Positions 8,569 to 17,754 of a stretch of DNA of 64,000 nt are shown in pieces. This DNA comes from Hyphomicrobiales bacterium (GTDB taxonomy: Bacteria > Pseudomonadota > Alphaproteobacteria > Rhizobiales > Rhizobiaceae). The translations under genes were made by a program, and so were the position numbers. Every line of letters begins with the position of its first letter. Positions within the stretch are counted from its first letter, which is position 1. The stretch spans positions 1-64,000 of the forward strand of contig UCCA01000001.1 of assembly GCA_900470805.1 (NCBI GenBank), read 5' to 3'. A model generated the notes under the pieces. The model saw only the letters and a program-made list of their open reading frames with translations. It was not told the DNA's origin and did no database searches.

Positions 8569-9450
8569 ATGAGTGATAATTCGCAGCGCAGAGATTTTTT
8601 GAAATTGGGGATGGGTGGCATCGCCATCGCGGGCGCCGCTGCTGGCATGGCCGCGGTTGGTGGAAAACAGGCCGCGGCGCAAGCTGCCAGCGACAGTCTG
8701 CTTCGAACGATCATCGATCGCGGCCACCTGATCGTCGGCACCGGCAGCACGAACGCACCATGGCATTTCGAGAACGATGCCGGCGAGTTGGTCGGCATGG
8801 ATATCACCATGGGGCGCATCCTTGCCAAGGGGCTGTTCGACGATGCGAGCAAGGTCGAGTTCGTAAAGCAGGATCCGGCCCAGCGCGTTCCGAATGTCGT
8901 CACGGGCAAAGTCGATATTTCTATTCAATTCATGACGATGTCGTCGCAGCGTTCGCAGCTCATCAACTTCTCTCGACCTTATTATGTCGAGGGCGTGGCG
9001 CTTCTGACCCGGCCAGATGCGGACAACAAGACGTTCGACAAGCTGCTGGCCGCAGGCAGCGCAACACGCGTCTCCATTCTGCAGAACGTCGATGCCGAGT
9101 CCGGTGTTCACAAGGTGCTCCCGGAAGCACAGGTCATGCAGATCGATACGCAGGCAAACGTGCTTCAGGCTCTGGAAGCCAAACGCGTCGATGCGGCGGC
9201 CGTCGACCTATCGACCGTTCGATGGCTCGTTTCGCGTGACCCGAACCGCTATTTCGACGCTGGCAAGACGTGGAATGCCATGCTTTACGGCGCGGCGCTG
9301 AAGCAAGGCGATCTCGACTGGCTGCAGTTTGTCGACTCGTGCTTTTCGATCGCGATGTTCGGTCACGAAAACGAACTCTACGATGCCGCCTTCAAGGACT
9401 TCTTTGGTCTTGAGCCGCCGGTTCGCAAGCCCGGTTTCCCGTCGATCTGA
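8569..9450 (+). CDS. Polar amino acid ABC transporter binding protein (Tat-exported)
   Basis: A 293-residue periplasmic binding protein of the SBP_bac_3 family. It has a twin-arginine signal (QRRDFLKLGMGG at about residues 6-17, then a hydrophobic stretch ending AAAQA), so it is probably exported folded. The mature part has the usual LIVGTGSTNAPWHFENDAGE opening and a VDISIQFMTMSSQR segment. A CGGAGG ribosome site precedes the ATG. It is the first gene of a four-gene importer followed by RidA-like and SelA-fold enzymes. The ligand is probably an amino acid or amino sugar acid; identity unknown. Confidence 0.88.
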   Translation: MSDNSQRRDFLKLGMGGIAIAGAAAGMAAVGGKQAAAQAASDSLLRTIIDRGHLIVGTGSTNAPWHFENDAGELVGMDITMGRILAKGLFDDASKVEFVKQDPAQRVPNVVTGKVDISIQFMTMSSQRSQLINFSRPYYVEGVALLTRPDADNKTFDKLLAAGSATRVSILQNVDAESGVHKVLPEAQVMQIDTQANVLQALEAKRVDAAAVDLSTVRWLVSRDPNRYFDAGKTWNAMLYGAALKQGDLDWLQFVDSCFSIAMFGHENELYDAAFKDFFGLEPPVRKPGFPSI

Positions 9451-9527
9451 TGGCAGTACTGGGACGTCGCTTGAGATAGTGGCGTTCCCGCCTGCCGGAC
9501 GAAGAGCACCGAAGGATAGAGGGCTGC

Positions 9528-10193
9528 GTGGGATATCACCTCAATTTCAATCTGATTTGGCGCCATTTCGACAAGCTGTGGGGCGGACTGCTGCTGAGCG
9601 TCGAGCTGGCAATCGTCTCGATTGCAATCGGCGCGCTCATCGGCTTGATACTGGCAATTTGCTATGTATCGGCGGGTCGCGTGGTTAGGGCGTTGATCGC
9701 GGCCTATGTCGAGTTCGTCAGAAACGTCCCGCTCATACTTCTTGTCTATCTGGTGTTCTATGGCCTGCCGACGGCCGTAGACATCGCCTACAGTCCAACG
9801 GTCTCGTTCGTCTTGACCTTATCCCTGTACGCCGGTGCATATCTCGTCGAGGTTTTCCGCTCCGGCCTTGAGGCGGTGCCGCGTGGCCAGCTTGACGCCG
9901 GCAAGGCGATGGGACTGACACCCTGGCAGCGCCTGCTCTATGTGCGGCTGCCGACAATGACCCGCATCACGCTGCCGGCGCTATCGAACACATTCATCTC
10001 CTTGTTCAAGGATACATCCGTTGCCTCGGTCATCGCTGTTCCCGAGCTGACATACGGTGCGCAGTGGATCAATTTTAGCACCTTCCGCATCGTTGAGGTC
10101 TATCTGATCACGACACTGCTCTATCTGGTGACTGGCTATGTCATTCTTTTCGGACTGCGCCAGGTCGAACGTATTTTTCGGGTGGAGCGCTAG
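9528..10193 (+). CDS. Amino acid ABC transporter permease (first)
   Basis: A 221-residue HisM/GlnP-type inner-membrane permease with about five hydrophobic segments. The EFVRNVPLILLVYLVFYGLP stretch and the EVFRSGLEAVPRGQLDAGKA loop are the family signatures, the latter being the EAA loop that contacts the ATPase. The start is a GTG at 9528, preceded by GGATAGAGGG. Its stop abuts the ATG of the second permease, so the two are probably made together as a heterodimer. Confidence 0.9.
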   Translation: MGYHLNFNLIWRHFDKLWGGLLLSVELAIVSIAIGALIGLILAICYVSAGRVVRALIAAYVEFVRNVPLILLVYLVFYGLPTAVDIAYSPTVSFVLTLSLYAGAYLVEVFRSGLEAVPRGQLDAGKAMGLTPWQRLLYVRLPTMTRITLPALSNTFISLFKDTSVASVIAVPELTYGAQWINFSTFRIVEVYLITTLLYLVTGYVILFGLRQVERIFRVER

Positions 10194-10841
10194 ATGCAAC
10201 AGATCATCTACGCCATCCCGTTCCTGATGCACGGGCTCTATATCACCCTGCTCGTGTCGGCGATCGTCATCTGCGTATCGCTGGTGAGTGGTGTCATCCT
10301 CGGCATCGGTCTTGTCTATGGGCCGTGGCCGGCTTCCATCCTGGTTCGACTTTTCAGTGACTGCATCCGCGGGGTGCCGATCCTCGTGCTGATATTTTTC
10401 GTCTATTACGTCTTCCCACAGCTAGGCCTCGATCTCAGCGCGTTCTGGGCGGCCATTCTGGCGCTTTCATTGTTCAAGACGGCTCAGGTGATCGAATATT
10501 TCCGTGGTGCCGTGGTTTCCATTCCTCGCGGACAGATGGAAGGCGCCATGTCGATTGGCCTCATTTTTCGCGACCGGCTACGCTATGTCATCTTCCCGCA
10601 GGCGGTGCGCCGTTTTCTGCCGCCGTGGATCAATGGCGTGACCGATGCCATCAAAGGCAGTGCTTTGGTCTCGCTGCTCGGTGTTGTCGACCTGATGCAG
10701 GCAATCAATCAGGTCATAGGCCGAACCTATGAACCGATGCCGCTCTATATTCTTGGCGCTCTGATGTACTTCGCTATCAACTACAGCCTTTCGAGCCTCA
10801 GCCGCGTGCTGGAGCGCCGTTATTCTTATATCCGGGATTGA
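10194..10841 (+). CDS. Amino acid ABC transporter permease (second)
   Basis: A 215-residue partner of the preceding permease, with the same family layout: DCIRGVPILVLIFFVYYVFP and the EAA-loop motif EYFRGAVVSIPRGQMEGAMS. The ATG starts on the base after the upstream stop codon, which indicates translational coupling. The ATPase gene follows after four bases. Confidence 0.9.
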   Translation: MQQIIYAIPFLMHGLYITLLVSAIVICVSLVSGVILGIGLVYGPWPASILVRLFSDCIRGVPILVLIFFVYYVFPQLGLDLSAFWAAILALSLFKTAQVIEYFRGAVVSIPRGQMEGAMSIGLIFRDRLRYVIFPQAVRRFLPPWINGVTDAIKGSALVSLLGVVDLMQAINQVIGRTYEPMPLYILGALMYFAINYSLSSLSRVLERRYSYIRD

Positions 10842-10845
10842 GATC

Positions 10846-11631
10846 ATGACGGAAACACATCTTCTCGAAATTCAAAACCTCGCCAAATCCTTCGCATCAA
10901 ATCTGGTGTTGAAATCCGTCGATCTGCACGTCGCCAAGGGTGAAGTTGTCACCATCATCGGCCCGTCGGGCAGCGGCAAGACAACGCTGTTGCGCTGCGT
11001 CAATTTTCTCGAGATCTACAATGGTGGCTCGATCAAGATTGACGGGCGTGAGGTTGGCTATCGCGATGGCCCCGAGCGTCGAAAACGCAGCGAGGTCGAT
11101 CTCGCCCGCATGCGGGCGGAAACCGGCATGGTGTTCCAGGGTTTCAACCTTTTTCCGCATCTGACCGCAGCTCAGAACATCATGCTTGGCTTGCGCCGGG
11201 TTCGTGGCAAGCCGCACAAGGAGGCGCGCGATATCGCTTTGCACTGGCTAGGGCGGGTCGGGCTCGGCGAAAAGGCCGATAGCCTGCCGTCTGAGCTTTC
11301 CGGCGGCCAGCAGCAGCGTGTCGGCATCGCTCGTGCCGTGGCTATGGAGCCGAAGATTCTGTTGCTTGATGAAATTACTTCGGCACTTGATCCAGAACTG
11401 GTGAGCGAGGTACTCGATGTCGTCAAGCAACTTGCCGGCGAGGGCATGACGATGCTCATGGTTACCCACGAGATCGCCTTTGCCCGCGATGCCAGCCATC
11501 GTATCGTATTCATGGCCGACGGCATGGTATCGGCCGAAGGAAGTCCGGCCGCGCTCATGGGCCAAGTCGAGCATAATGAGCGACTAAAGGCCTTTTTATC
11601 GCGCTTTAGCGCCACATCGCAGATTCATTGA
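10846..11631 (+). CDS. Amino acid ABC transporter ATPase (GlnQ/HisP type)
   Basis: A 261-residue ATPase with Walker A GPSGSGKTT (about residues 39-47), signature LSGGQQQRVGIARA, Walker B ILLLDEITSALDPE and the switch His in MVTHEIAFA. Walker B has DEITSALD rather than the commoner DEPTSALD, a variant also known in this family. It energises the importer formed with the two permeases upstream, and the RidA-like gene follows after 20 bp. Confidence 0.92.
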   Translation: MTETHLLEIQNLAKSFASNLVLKSVDLHVAKGEVVTIIGPSGSGKTTLLRCVNFLEIYNGGSIKIDGREVGYRDGPERRKRSEVDLARMRAETGMVFQGFNLFPHLTAAQNIMLGLRRVRGKPHKEARDIALHWLGRVGLGEKADSLPSELSGGQQQRVGIARAVAMEPKILLLDEITSALDPELVSEVLDVVKQLAGEGMTMLMVTHEIAFARDASHRIVFMADGMVSAEGSPAALMGQVEHNERLKAFLSRFSATSQIH

Positions 11632-11651
11632 CGATCCCAGAAAGCAGATTC

Positions 11652-12113
11652 ATGACCTTTACCGACCGCTTGCAGGCGCTTGGCTTGCAGATCTCGCCGC
11701 CGCCGGCGCCAATCGCCAATTTCCGAAATTTCGTTCGGGTGGGTTCCCTGGTTTTCCTGTCGGGTCAGGGCCCCCGCGAGACCGACGGCAGCCTCCATAC
11801 CGGGAAAGTCGGCGCCGAAGTCAGCACAGAGGATGCCTATCAGCATGCAAGGCTGACGGGGCTTAACCTCCTTTCGGTGCTGTCCGAGGCGGCTGGCGGT
11901 CTGGACAACGTCAGACAGGCTGTGAAACTTCTGGGCCTCGTCAATGCCACCAGCAATTTTACCGACCATCCAGCGGTTATCAACGGTTGCTCTGACCTGT
12001 TCGTCAGCGTCTTCGGCGATGCCGGCCATCACGCCCGCTCGGCGATCGGCGTCGGGTCGCTCCCCAACAACATCAGTGTGGAAATCGAAGCCATCTTCGA
12101 ACTCAACAGCTAA
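11652..12113 (+). CDS. RidA/YjgF family imine/enamine deaminase
   Basis: A 153-residue protein of the RidA family, which hydrolyses reactive 2-aminoacrylate-type enamines and imines released by PLP-dependent lyases. The family's substrate-binding Arg is probably in HHARSAIGVGSLPNN near residue 134, followed by the SVEIEAIFEL end strand. ATG 11652 is preferred; a TTG at 11628 would overlap the upstream stop. Standing between an amino-acid importer and a PLP enzyme, it probably handles the imine made by that enzyme. It is somewhat longer than E. coli RidA (128 residues). Confidence 0.85.
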   Translation: MTFTDRLQALGLQISPPPAPIANFRNFVRVGSLVFLSGQGPRETDGSLHTGKVGAEVSTEDAYQHARLTGLNLLSVLSEAAGGLDNVRQAVKLLGLVNATSNFTDHPAVINGCSDLFVSVFGDAGHHARSAIGVGSLPNNISVEIEAIFELNS

Positions 12114-12131
12114 TCGCAAAGGTCTCAAACC

Positions 12132-13337
12132 ATGTCTTCGACGCCGCGCCAGCTTTCCAATCTGCCAATCCGTGAACGGCTCGGCCTGAGGCCGATCATC
12201 AATGTCTCCGGCACCATGACCGCACTTGGCGCCTCGATCATCGTCCCCGAGGCGATCCAGGCAATGGCGGAGATCGCACCGCAGTTCGTCGAGATGGATG
12301 ATCTACAGCGCAAAGCAAGCGCGGTCATCGCAAGGTTGACCGGTGGCGAGGCTGGCTTCGTCACCGCCTCGGCCGCGAGCGGCATCGCCATGTCCGTGGC
12401 GGCAACAATGACTGGCACTCGCCTGCTTGCGATCGAACGACTTCCCGATGATACAGATCGGCTGAAAAACGAGGTGATCATTCAGCTCGGTCATGTCGTG
12501 AATTATGGGGGCGTCATCGATCAATCGATCCGCCAATGCGGCGGCAAGGCCATTCTGGCCGGCACTGTCAGCGTGGCACAGGCGTATCATGTCGCCGATG
12601 CGATAACCGACAAGACGGCTGCCGGCCTCTATGTGGTTGCTCATCATACTGTGCAATACGGCATGCTGTCCCTGCCGGAGTTCGCAGAGATTTGCCACGC
12701 CAAGGGTGTCCCTGTCATCGTCGATGCCGCCTCGGAATATGATCTGCGTCGCTTCCTTGAAGAAGGTGCCGATCTTGTTGTCTACAGCGGACATAAATTC
12801 CTCGGAGGCCCAACCACCGGTATCGTTGCCGGGCGAAAGGATTTGGTGCGCGCCGGATACCTGCAAAACCGCGGGATTGGCCGCGGTATGAAGGTTGGCA
12901 AGGAAAGTGTTGCCGGCGTTATGGCCGCGCTTGAGGCTTGGGCGCTGCGTGACCATGCCGGCATCCGCGCGCGCGAGCAGTCCGCGCTTGACCTATGGCT
13001 TTCCTCCCTGTCACGCCTAGAAGGCCTCGCGGTCCGGATCGTCCCTGATCCGACCAACAATCCGCTCGATCGGATTGAGATCAAAGTATTGCCTGCCAGT
13101 GGATATTCTGCCCACGGCCTCGCCTCGGCACTCGCCGCTGGCACACCACCCGTTATTGTCCGCAATCACGAAGTCGAGCGCGGGCACTTTTTCCTCGATC
13201 CCTGCAACCTGCACTTCGGCGAAGAACACATCGTCGCCGAACGGATCGCGACTTTACTCGGTGAGAAGTCTCGTCCTGAAGGTGCCATGGCGCCACCTGT
13301 AAAGTCGACTGCTGGCGCGTTGAAATGGCCCGATTAG
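12132..13337 (+). CDS. SelA-like PLP-dependent enzyme (ammonia-lyase type)
   Basis: A 401-residue fold-type I PLP enzyme of the SelA-like family, which includes D-glucosaminate-6-phosphate ammonia-lyase (DgaE) and relatives that are not true selenocysteine synthases. The PLP lysine is K222 in [16 protein letters not shown]198 in [10 protein letters not shown] should bind the pyridine nitrogen. No selenocysteine genes are nearby, so a metabolic role is far more likely. With the importer and RidA-like gene upstream it may eliminate ammonia from an imported amino acid or amino sugar acid. The substrate is unknown; transaminase or racemase activity is not excluded. Confidence 0.82.
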   Translation: MSSTPRQLSNLPIRERLGLRPIINVSGTMTALGASIIVPEAIQAMAEIAPQFVEMDDLQRKASAVIARLTGGEAGFVTASAASGIAMSVAATMTGTRLLAIERLPDDTDRLKNEVIIQLGHVVNYGGVIDQSIRQCGGKAILAGTVSVAQAYHVADAITDKTAAGLYVVAHHTVQYGMLSLPEFAEICHAKGVPVIVDAASEYDLRRFLEEGADLVVYSGHKFLGGPTTGIVAGRKDLVRAGYLQNRGIGRGMKVGKESVAGVMAALEAWALRDHAGIRAREQSALDLWLSSLSRLEGLAVRIVPDPTNNPLDRIEIKVLPASGYSAHGLASALAAGTPPVIVRNHEVERGHFFLDPCNLHFGEEHIVAERIATLLGEKSRPEGAMAPPVKSTAGALKWPD

Positions 13338-13339
13338 AG

Positions 13340-13354
13340 GCGGAGGATCTCCGC
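13340..13354. terminator. Short hairpin after the SelA-like gene
   Basis: GCGGAG and CTCCGC form a six-base-pair stem around GAT, three bases after the stop codon. No T-run follows. It may mark the operon end, but the stem is short. Confidence 0.35.
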
Positions 13355-13585
13355 TAAGGAGACCGCGCGTTCAGCCGAATTAGGTAAGAGAAGCACCAGC
13401 AACAGAACCATTGCGAAGCGTGTCGAGTATTTCAGCGTTCGGAAAACTCTATCTCAAGCCCGATGCGAAGGTTTGGCCGGTACGCGCCAACCTGCAAGTT
13501 GTTCCTAGAGAGTGGTTGCGCCGCACGTCTCCTATGCCTATCAAGGGAGCGGGGGGTCTGTCGACCTGAACAGAATGACATCAAT

Positions 13586-14110
13586 ATGAGTGCGCTGACG
13601 CGAACAGTTCAAGATGATCTCTTGTCAGTTTATTTCATGCACTGGACGAGCCTTCGATCCCAGCTGCGAAAACGTCTCGGTTCTGCTGACTTGGCTGACG
13701 ATGCCATGCAGGAGACCTGGATTCGTGTCACGGGAATGGAGAACCCGCCTTCCGTAAGCGACAAACATGCATTCCTGCTGCGTGTCGCGGCGAACATCGC
13801 GATTGATCTGATCAGGCGGGAACGTCGGCACGACCGGCGATGTATCGCGGATGACGACCTGCTGACCTCCATCGCGGATCAGGCGCCTTCGCCCGAAGTT
13901 ATCGTAAGCGATCGTGATCAGTTGCGAGCGCTGGTGAACTGCCTGATGCAACTGCCTGAAAAGCCTCGCTCGGCGCTGTTGATGAATCGTTGTGACGGCA
14001 TGTCGCACCGCGCTATCGCAGAACGCCTCGATGTCTCGGAGAGCATGGTGGCCAAGTATCTCGCGCAGGCGCTGCGCCACTGCCGCGACGTTTTCCGCGC
14101 GATGTCCTGA
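13586..14110 (+). CDS. ECF sigma factor, FecI type
   Basis: A 174-residue extracytoplasmic-function sigma-70 factor. Region 2 includes LADDAMQETWIRV and FLLRVAANIAIDLIRRERR; region 4 is the DNA-binding MSHRAIAERLDVSESMVAKY, about residues 135-154. The ATG at 13586 gives the normal family length; the upstream extension in the same frame lacks sigma homology. Next to a FecR-type gene and a TonB-dependent receptor with a signalling domain it should be released when the receptor binds its siderophore, then transcribe the uptake genes. Confidence 0.9.
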   Translation: MSALTRTVQDDLLSVYFMHWTSLRSQLRKRLGSADLADDAMQETWIRVTGMENPPSVSDKHAFLLRVAANIAIDLIRRERRHDRRCIADDDLLTSIADQAPSPEVIVSDRDQLRALVNCLMQLPEKPRSALLMNRCDGMSHRAIAERLDVSESMVAKYLAQALRHCRDVFRAMS

Positions 14111-14209
14111 TAATTGGCCTGTGCGCTGCAAGTTTGGCGCACTGGCTTCGTCTTATTGATAACAACGCTCGGTCACCGCAGCCTGGAAGCGTCGTAGACG
14201 GGCACCACG

Positions 14210-15166
14210 ATGAACAACGTCGATACCTCACAAGCCGATTTTCTCAGCGATCAGGCGATCGAGTGGCTGGTTCGCTTGAACTCAGGCCACGCTCTGCCTG
14301 CCGATCATGATGCATTCCATGCGTGGCGAAGCCAAAGTGGCGATCACGAGCAGGCCGCGCGCGAGGCCGAGCAACTCTGGGAGACAATCGGAGTGGCTGG
14401 AGGCCGGGTGCAGGCACGTCAACGCAATGAGCCGCGAGGCAGGGCAAGTCGGCGAACAGTTCTCGGCATGGGTGTCGCTGGACTGATTGGCTTTGGCCTT
14501 GTTGAGACCGGCCTTGTTCGTACAAGCATGTTTGCCGACTATTCCACCGCCATCGGCGAACGCAAGCGGATCACACTTGCCGACGGCTCGGCGGTTGAAC
14601 TCAATGCACGGTCCGCACTTTCCGTGTCCTATTCCAGCACGCAGCGCCTGGTGTCCTTGATCGAGGGGCAGGCCACGTTCCGCGTACGTCAGGAGATTAC
14701 CCGCCCCTTTACCGTTAGAGCCGGCGTGGGACGGAGCCTTGTTGATCGCGGCGTGTTCGATGTCGATATGCGGCCTGATTCCGTGGTTGTGACCACGATC
14801 GAGGGCCACACAGAAGTCTTTACTGATCGGGCGGGCGACGTCAAAACGGTTGCCGATGCCAACCAAAGAATTCGCTATGGCTTGGATGGCATCTCTACGG
14901 CTGCAGAGGCAACGGACATCGACGTCGAAACTGCATGGCGGCGCGGCAAGCTAATTTTCAATGTGCGCCCGCTTGCGGATGTCGTCGCCGAAATAGAGCG
15001 CTATCGTCGCGGTCGAATCGTGCTTGTCGGATCTGGTTTGCAGCAAATGTCGGTCACGGGTGTCTTCGATATCAATGAGCCCGGTTCGATTCTGGAGACG
15101 ATCCGAGACACCCTTGCGGTCCGTGTGACCGAACTCCCGCTTGTCACTATTATCCGGGAGGCGTGA
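14210..15166 (+). CDS. FecR family anti-sigma factor/regulator
   Basis: A 318-residue inner-membrane protein. The cytoplasmic N-terminus (about residues 1-80, DUF4880-like: AIEWLVRLNSGHALPADHDAF) holds the sigma factor; one membrane span lies at about 82-104 (VLGMGVAGLIGFGLVETGLV); then come the FecR periplasmic domain (about 110-200) and a C-terminal STN-like domain (DUF4974). The periplasmic end senses the receptor's signalling domain. It lies 99 bp after the sigma gene. Confidence 0.9.
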   Translation: MNNVDTSQADFLSDQAIEWLVRLNSGHALPADHDAFHAWRSQSGDHEQAAREAEQLWETIGVAGGRVQARQRNEPRGRASRRTVLGMGVAGLIGFGLVETGLVRTSMFADYSTAIGERKRITLADGSAVELNARSALSVSYSSTQRLVSLIEGQATFRVRQEITRPFTVRAGVGRSLVDRGVFDVDMRPDSVVVTTIEGHTEVFTDRAGDVKTVADANQRIRYGLDGISTAAEATDIDVETAWRRGKLIFNVRPLADVVAEIERYRRGRIVLVGSGLQQMSVTGVFDINEPGSILETIRDTLAVRVTELPLVTIIREA

Positions 15167-15269
15167 GCACCTTCGCGCCATCAAGACGAAAATCTTAAAG
15201 ATGATAAAAAAGTGAAACTTTTTTCGCGAGTCCGCTGCAAGTTTTCTCGTTCCCCTTCGTCTAACCAGT

Positions 15270-15296
15270 GAGGCGCCCAAACTGGGGCTCTTTTTT
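15270..15296 (+). terminator. Possible terminator between the FecR and receptor genes
   Basis: An imperfect stem (GAG/CTC outer pairs, CCC/GGG inner pairs) around AAACT is followed directly by six T residues at 15291-15296. The stem is weak but the T-run is the clearest in the window. It would allow separate expression of regulators and receptor. Confidence 0.35.
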
Positions 15297-15331
15297 GTGT
15301 CTGCCGTGAGTGACGAAGGGGATTGCGGGTC

Positions 15332-17743
15332 ATGCAGATTTTGAGAATGCCAGAACACTTTAGTCAGAAAAGCAACATCCGGGCCGGGCTCATGACGTCG
15401 GTTGCGATGGTCGCTCTTTCTGTATTGCTTCTGCCCACCTCTTACGCTGCAGCACAGGATACGTCCGTCAGGTCCAGTCGCGTCATCACCTACAATATTC
15501 CGGCACAGCCCCTTGGCTCGGCTCTGACCCGATTTGCCGATACGACCGGCCTTAAGCTGCTTTTTCCGTCACAACTCGTAGCAGGACGGTTGAGCCAGGC
15601 GGTATCGGGTACAATGTCTCCAGACACGGCCTTGAGCCAATTGCTGTCGAACACTGGCCTTTCCTACCGCTATGGCAGCAGTGATACTGTAACAATCACA
15701 GGGATTGCCGGGGCAGGTTTGGAACAAGGTGCTTCGGACGGATCGACGGTTCTTCAGAGCATCGTTGTTGCCGGAGAGCGCCCGGGTGCCTACGACACCG
15801 AGGAAAGCAGCGTCGGCACCAAGACCGACACACCGCTGCGCGATGTGCCGCAATCGATTCAAGTCGTTACGCGCAGCGTGCTGACGGACCGGAAAACCAA
15901 CACGCTGACGCAGGCGCTCGAGAATGTGTCGAACGTCCAGCAGAACAACACATCGGCTAACCGCGCCGAAAGCTTCATTCTGCGAGGCTTTTCCGCCAAA
16001 GGTTATGCGATCGACGGGTCGGTGGACAACGCAGCGGCGGACCGTCCGGCGCTTTCCATCGATCTCGCCGGCGTAGAACGGGTCGAAGTGCTGAAAGGCC
16101 CGGCGTCGGTGCTTTACGGCCGCGGCGATCCCGGTGGTCTCATCAACGTCGTCACGCGCAAGCCTACCGATGTTCTGACGGCGGAGGCGACAACGCAGCT
16201 TGGAAGCTACGGTTTTCGGCGCGTGGAATCATCGGTCAGTGGACCGCTCAATGCGGATGGAACCCTGACCGGACGACTGACGGGCGCAGCACAAACGGAC
16301 GGTGGCTTTCGCGGCGACAGGCCAGATAGCGATCGGCAGTATATCGGCGGCGTGCTGGGATGGAATCCCGACGAGGATACCAGCGTATCGCTCACCGTTG
16401 ACAATACACATCAAAAGCAGCCATTCGACCGTGGTCTGGTCGTAACCCCAGACAACAAGGTCAGCCTGCCGATCGACACGTTCCTGGGCGAGGACTGGTC
16501 GATGGTCGATAGTCGAAAAACCCGCATTGGCGTAACAGCCGAACACCAGGCGACCGACTGGTTGAAGCTTCGCAGCGTGGTACGCTACGATGACGCATTG
16601 ACCAATGATACCGGCATCGATTTCAGGGATCTGCTTGCTGATGGTCGGACCCTTCAGCGTCGCTATACCGACCGCACGGAGGACGCGAGCAATCTCGATC
16701 TGCAATTCGAGAGCATCGCAACCTTCGACACCGGATTTGCAAGCCATACGCTTCTGACCGGCGTTGAATATACGCGCTCGACCATGAACTTCCTGTCCGC
16801 CCGGGCCAATATTGCTTCGATCGATATCTATGATCCAGTCTACGGCGCAGTGATGCCTGCCGCCGTGGTCAACTCGGACTACTACAAGACCGTTCGTCAG
16901 TCGGCCGTGTATGTCCAGGATCAGGTCGACTTTTCGGATCAATGGAAAATGCTGGCCGGACTGCGCTACGACTATTTCACCCAGGACGCGACCATTTATA
17001 CCGGAAGCGGTCAGCCGAAACTGGACGACGGTGCGCTGACCGGGCGCATCGGCGTCGTCTATCAGCCGATAGAGCCGGTATCGCTTTATGCCAGCTACTC
17101 TACAGGCTTCATGCCGCAGAACGGCTTCGGGCAGGGAAATAGCGGTTTGGCTCCGGAAAAAAGCTGGCAGATAGAGGCCGGCGCCAAGATCGACTTCATT
17201 CCCGACCGGCTCTCGGCGACGATGTCGGTCTTCCAGATCACCAAGAACAATGTCGCGGTGGGTGTCGCCGGCGAAGATTACTCCGTATTGACGGGCGAGC
17301 AGCGGTCTCGTGGCTTCGAAATCGATGTGACAGGCGAAATCACGCCGGGGTGGCAGCTGATCGCGTCGCTGGGGTATGTCGATGCCACGATCACCGAGGA
17401 TGACGTTTACGAAGTCGGCAATCGGCTCGTTGGCGTTCCGCGCTGGAACGGCAGTCTCTGGACAACATACGAGTTTCAGACAGAGAAGCTTGCAGGCCTA
17501 AAGGTCGGCGCTGGCGTGACGGCCGTTGGCAAACGCACCGGAGATCTCGACAACAGCTTCTACATCGACGGCTATTATCGCCTCGACGCGTCGGTCTCCT
17601 ACCAGCTTACGGAGAATCTTGAACTCTCCGTGCTCGGCCGCAACCTGACCAACAAGGATTACATCTTGTCCACCAATGGTCGCACCGAAAACACGCCAGG
17701 CGCGCCGCTCAGCGTGCTGGCGGCCATCAAGGCTAGCTTCTGA
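15332..17743 (+). CDS. TonB-dependent siderophore receptor with signalling domain
   Basis: An 803-residue outer-membrane transducer. A signal peptide ends near SYAAAQD; an STN signalling domain follows (ITYNIPAQPLGSALTRFADT), then a TonB-box-like segment (STVLQSIVVAGE), the plug (RDVPQSIQVVTRSVL, VEVLKGPASVLYGRGDPGG) and a beta-barrel ending IKASF with a terminal Phe. It binds a ferric siderophore at the cell surface, imports it with TonB energy and signals to the FecR-type protein. ATG 15332 is chosen; a TTG at 15323 would add three residues. The FpvA/FoxA/FhuE-like layout suggests a hydroxamate-type ligand, but that is uncertain. Confidence 0.93.
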   Translation: MQILRMPEHFSQKSNIRAGLMTSVAMVALSVLLLPTSYAAAQDTSVRSSRVITYNIPAQPLGSALTRFADTTGLKLLFPSQLVAGRLSQAVSGTMSPDTALSQLLSNTGLSYRYGSSDTVTITGIAGAGLEQGASDGSTVLQSIVVAGERPGAYDTEESSVGTKTDTPLRDVPQSIQVVTRSVLTDRKTNTLTQALENVSNVQQNNTSANRAESFILRGFSAKGYAIDGSVDNAAADRPALSIDLAGVERVEVLKGPASVLYGRGDPGGLINVVTRKPTDVLTAEATTQLGSYGFRRVESSVSGPLNADGTLTGRLTGAAQTDGGFRGDRPDSDRQYIGGVLGWNPDEDTSVSLTVDNTHQKQPFDRGLVVTPDNKVSLPIDTFLGEDWSMVDSRKTRIGVTAEHQATDWLKLRSVVRYDDALTNDTGIDFRDLLADGRTLQRRYTDRTEDASNLDLQFESIATFDTGFASHTLLTGVEYTRSTMNFLSARANIASIDIYDPVYGAVMPAAVVNSDYYKTVRQSAVYVQDQVDFSDQWKMLAGLRYDYFTQDATIYTGSGQPKLDDGALTGRIGVVYQPIEPVSLYASYSTGFMPQNGFGQGNSGLAPEKSWQIEAGAKIDFIPDRLSATMSVFQITKNNVAVGVAGEDYSVLTGEQRSRGFEIDVTGEITPGWQLIASLGYVDATITEDDVYEVGNRLVGVPRWNGSLWTTYEFQTEKLAGLKVGAGVTAVGKRTGDLDNSFYIDGYYRLDASVSYQLTENLELSVLGRNLTNKDYILSTNGRTENTPGAPLSVLAAIKASF

Positions 17744-17754
17744 GAAGGAAAGCG

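Noticed and set aside
12132..13337. True selenocysteine synthase (SelA)
   Set aside because: No selB, selD or selC gene is seen nearby, and the gene sits in an amino-compound importer operon with a RidA-like gene.
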